Assembly: GCA_903921945.1 (NCBI GenBank)
Contig: CAIXSC010000174.1
Span: forward strand, 1 to 6,917
Source: an uncultured Planctomycetaceae bacterium
GTDB lineage: Bacteria > Planctomycetota > Planctomycetia > Pirellulales > Pirellulaceae
Length of the DNA: 6,917 nt
Reading direction: 5' to 3'
Shown here: positions 5,822-6,917 of the stretch, in pieces
Layout of the letters: each line of letters begins with the position of its first letter
Position numbering within the stretch: the stretch's first letter is position 1
The notes under the pieces: generated by a model
What the model was told of the DNA's origin: nothing
The model's database searches: none
The model's input: only the letters and a program-made list of their open reading frames with translations
Made by a program: the position numbers and the translations under genes

Positions 5822-6917
5822 ATGAGATTCGCGTTGTTGGGTTGCGATGACGACATGGCTCGGTTGGTTGCCCGGGCCGTGCGGGACCGCTGGCATACGG
5901 TCGTCGCGGCACGGGTCGAGCCAATCTGGCGAGAGCGGTTGGCATCGATTTTGCCGAATTGCGAATGGCTCGACGGCTGGGAAAGCCTGTTGGCCGAAGA
6001 CCGGGTGGACGCGGTGCTGGTCGGGCATGAACGCGTGGCCGGTGACAGCACAGAAGCCCTCAAAAAACTGGTGCAGGCCGGAGTTCCCATCCTGGCCACC
6101 CACCCGCTGGGCGATCCGCTTCTGGCGCTGGAACTGGAAATGATCCGCAGCGATGGCCGCGGTCCGATCGTTGCTCATTACCCGGGCTGCCGCCACCCGG
6201 CCGTCGCACAACTGGCCCCGTGGGTGCGGGGAGGCGATTCCAGTCCACTTGGAAAAGTGGAGCAGGTCGTCTTGGAACGGTCGCTGGCCGACCGCGAGCG
6301 GCGGGCCGTCACCTCCCAGTTGGCTCGCGATGCCGATTTGCTGCGGGAACTGCTGGGAAAGGTCACCCAAGTCAACGCCATGGGCCCGTCACCCGATGCC
6401 GAGGTGTGGAGCAACCTGAGTGTCCAACTGGCGGGCAGGCCGGCGAAAAGTGACGGGACTCAGCCCGCCGGCGATGGCCCGCTCGCGCGTTGGTCGGTCG
6501 AGCCTGTCGTTGGGTCGCCGCAAGGCAAGTTGACCCTGATCGGGTCGCGGGGACGAGTCACACTGTCCATGCCCGCCGACCCATCCGCCTGGAAACTCGA
6601 TGTGAGCGGCGCGAACGTCTCCGCCGAGTCGCTTGGGTCGGTCGCTTGGCCGGAATGGGACGGCGATGCGGCCGCTCTGGAAATGCTTGCGAAGTCGATT
6701 TCCGATCCGGCCGCCGTTTCACCGAGTTGGCCCGCGATCTGTCGCGACCTGGAAGTCGCCGACACGGTCGAGTTGAGCCTACGGCGAGGTCGACTCATCG
6801 AATTGCATCATGACACCGTGACCGAAGAAGATACCTTCAAAGGAGTGATGTCCGCGGTCGGATGCCTGTTGCTTTTGATCGTGCCGATGGTGCTACTCGG
6901 GGCTGCGATCCTCGACG
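5822..6917 (+). CDS. Gfo/Idh/MocA-like protein with membrane tail, 3' partial
   Basis: An open frame runs from ATG 5822 to the window edge (365 codons plus one base) without a stop. The N-terminus (MRFALLGCDDDMARLVARAV) has the beta-alpha start of a Rossmann fold, but the GxGxxG glycines are mostly absent. VDAVLVG (62-68) and VPILATHPLGDP (88-99) follow the layout of Gfo/Idh/MocA oxidoreductases, where the second block normally carries the EKP lysine; here it reads THP (93-95). DLEVADTVELSLRRG (309-323) matches the usual C-terminal part. HDTVTEEDTFKG (330-341) is followed by a hydrophobic segment from about 342 to 364, a probable membrane helix. The protein may be a non-catalytic, membrane-tethered relative; substrate and role are unknown. 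No in-frame start lies further upstream; a weak GGA (5811-5813) precedes the ATG by 8 nt. Confidence 0.7.
   Translation, partial: MRFALLGCDDDMARLVARAVRDRWHTVVAARVEPIWRERLASILPNCEWLDGWESLLAEDRVDAVLVGHERVAGDSTEALKKLVQAGVPILATHPLGDPLLALELEMIRSDGRGPIVAHYPGCRHPAVAQLAPWVRGGDSSPLGKVEQVVLERSLADRERRAVTSQLARDADLLRELLGKVTQVNAMGPSPDAEVWSNLSVQLAGRPAKSDGTQPAGDGPLARWSVEPVVGSPQGKLTLIGSRGRVTLSMPADPSAWKLDVSGANVSAESLGSVAWPEWDGDAAALEMLAKSISDPAAVSPSWPAICRDLEVADTVELSLRRGRLIELHHDTVTEEDTFKGVMSAVGCLLLLIVPMVLLGAAILD

Noticed and set aside
5782..5850. 22-codon ORF starting at ATG 5782
   Set aside because: It is short, overlaps the start of the Gfo/Idh-like gene in another frame, and has no ribosome binding site.

Overview
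The window looks like chromosomal DNA of a GC-rich bacterium, most likely a planctomycete of the Pirellula/Rhodopirellula type. That placement is an inference. It rests on the gene families present: a DUF6513/dihydropteroate-synthase-related protein next to pabB and pabA, a twin-domain secreted metallopeptidase, and a degenerate Gfo/Idh/MocA-like protein with a C-terminal membrane segment. No rRNA or tRNA gene is visible to test it.

Layout. Positions 1-262 are non-coding. They hold two 104-bp direct repeat copies (20-123 and 144-247, 7 mismatches) with internal palindromes, downstream of the peptidase gene. Positions 263-1981 (minus strand) encode a probable exported zinc metallopeptidase with two HExxH domains. 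Positions 1982-2094 are a 113-nt gap. Positions 2095-5719 (minus strand) form a tight three-gene operon, read in the order DHPS-like protein, pabB, pabA; both junctions are 4-nt stop/start overlaps (GTGA and ATGA). Positions 5720-5821 are a divergent intergenic region. From 5822 on the plus strand an open frame runs off the window end. It is a Gfo/Idh/MocA-like protein that has lost the usual catalytic lysine and ends in a membrane helix.

How the genes work together. PabA supplies ammonia from glutamine and PabB adds it to chorismate, giving 4-amino-4-deoxychorismate, the precursor of p-aminobenzoate. The DHPS-like protein belongs to a family related to the enzyme that joins a pterin to an aminobenzoate compound. 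The operon therefore looks like a module for a pterin C1 carrier. In planctomycetes this may be tetrahydromethanopterin rather than folate, but the window does not contain the genes that would prove it (RFAP synthase, mch, fhc). The peptidase and the Gfo/Idh-like protein have no evident link to this pathway.

The most notable points are the unusual DHPS-like protein coupled to pabBA, the catalytically degenerate membrane-tailed Gfo/Idh protein, the tandem metallopeptidase, the extra linker in PabB, and the structured duplicated element at the left edge. I see no phage, IS, CRISPR or defence system.
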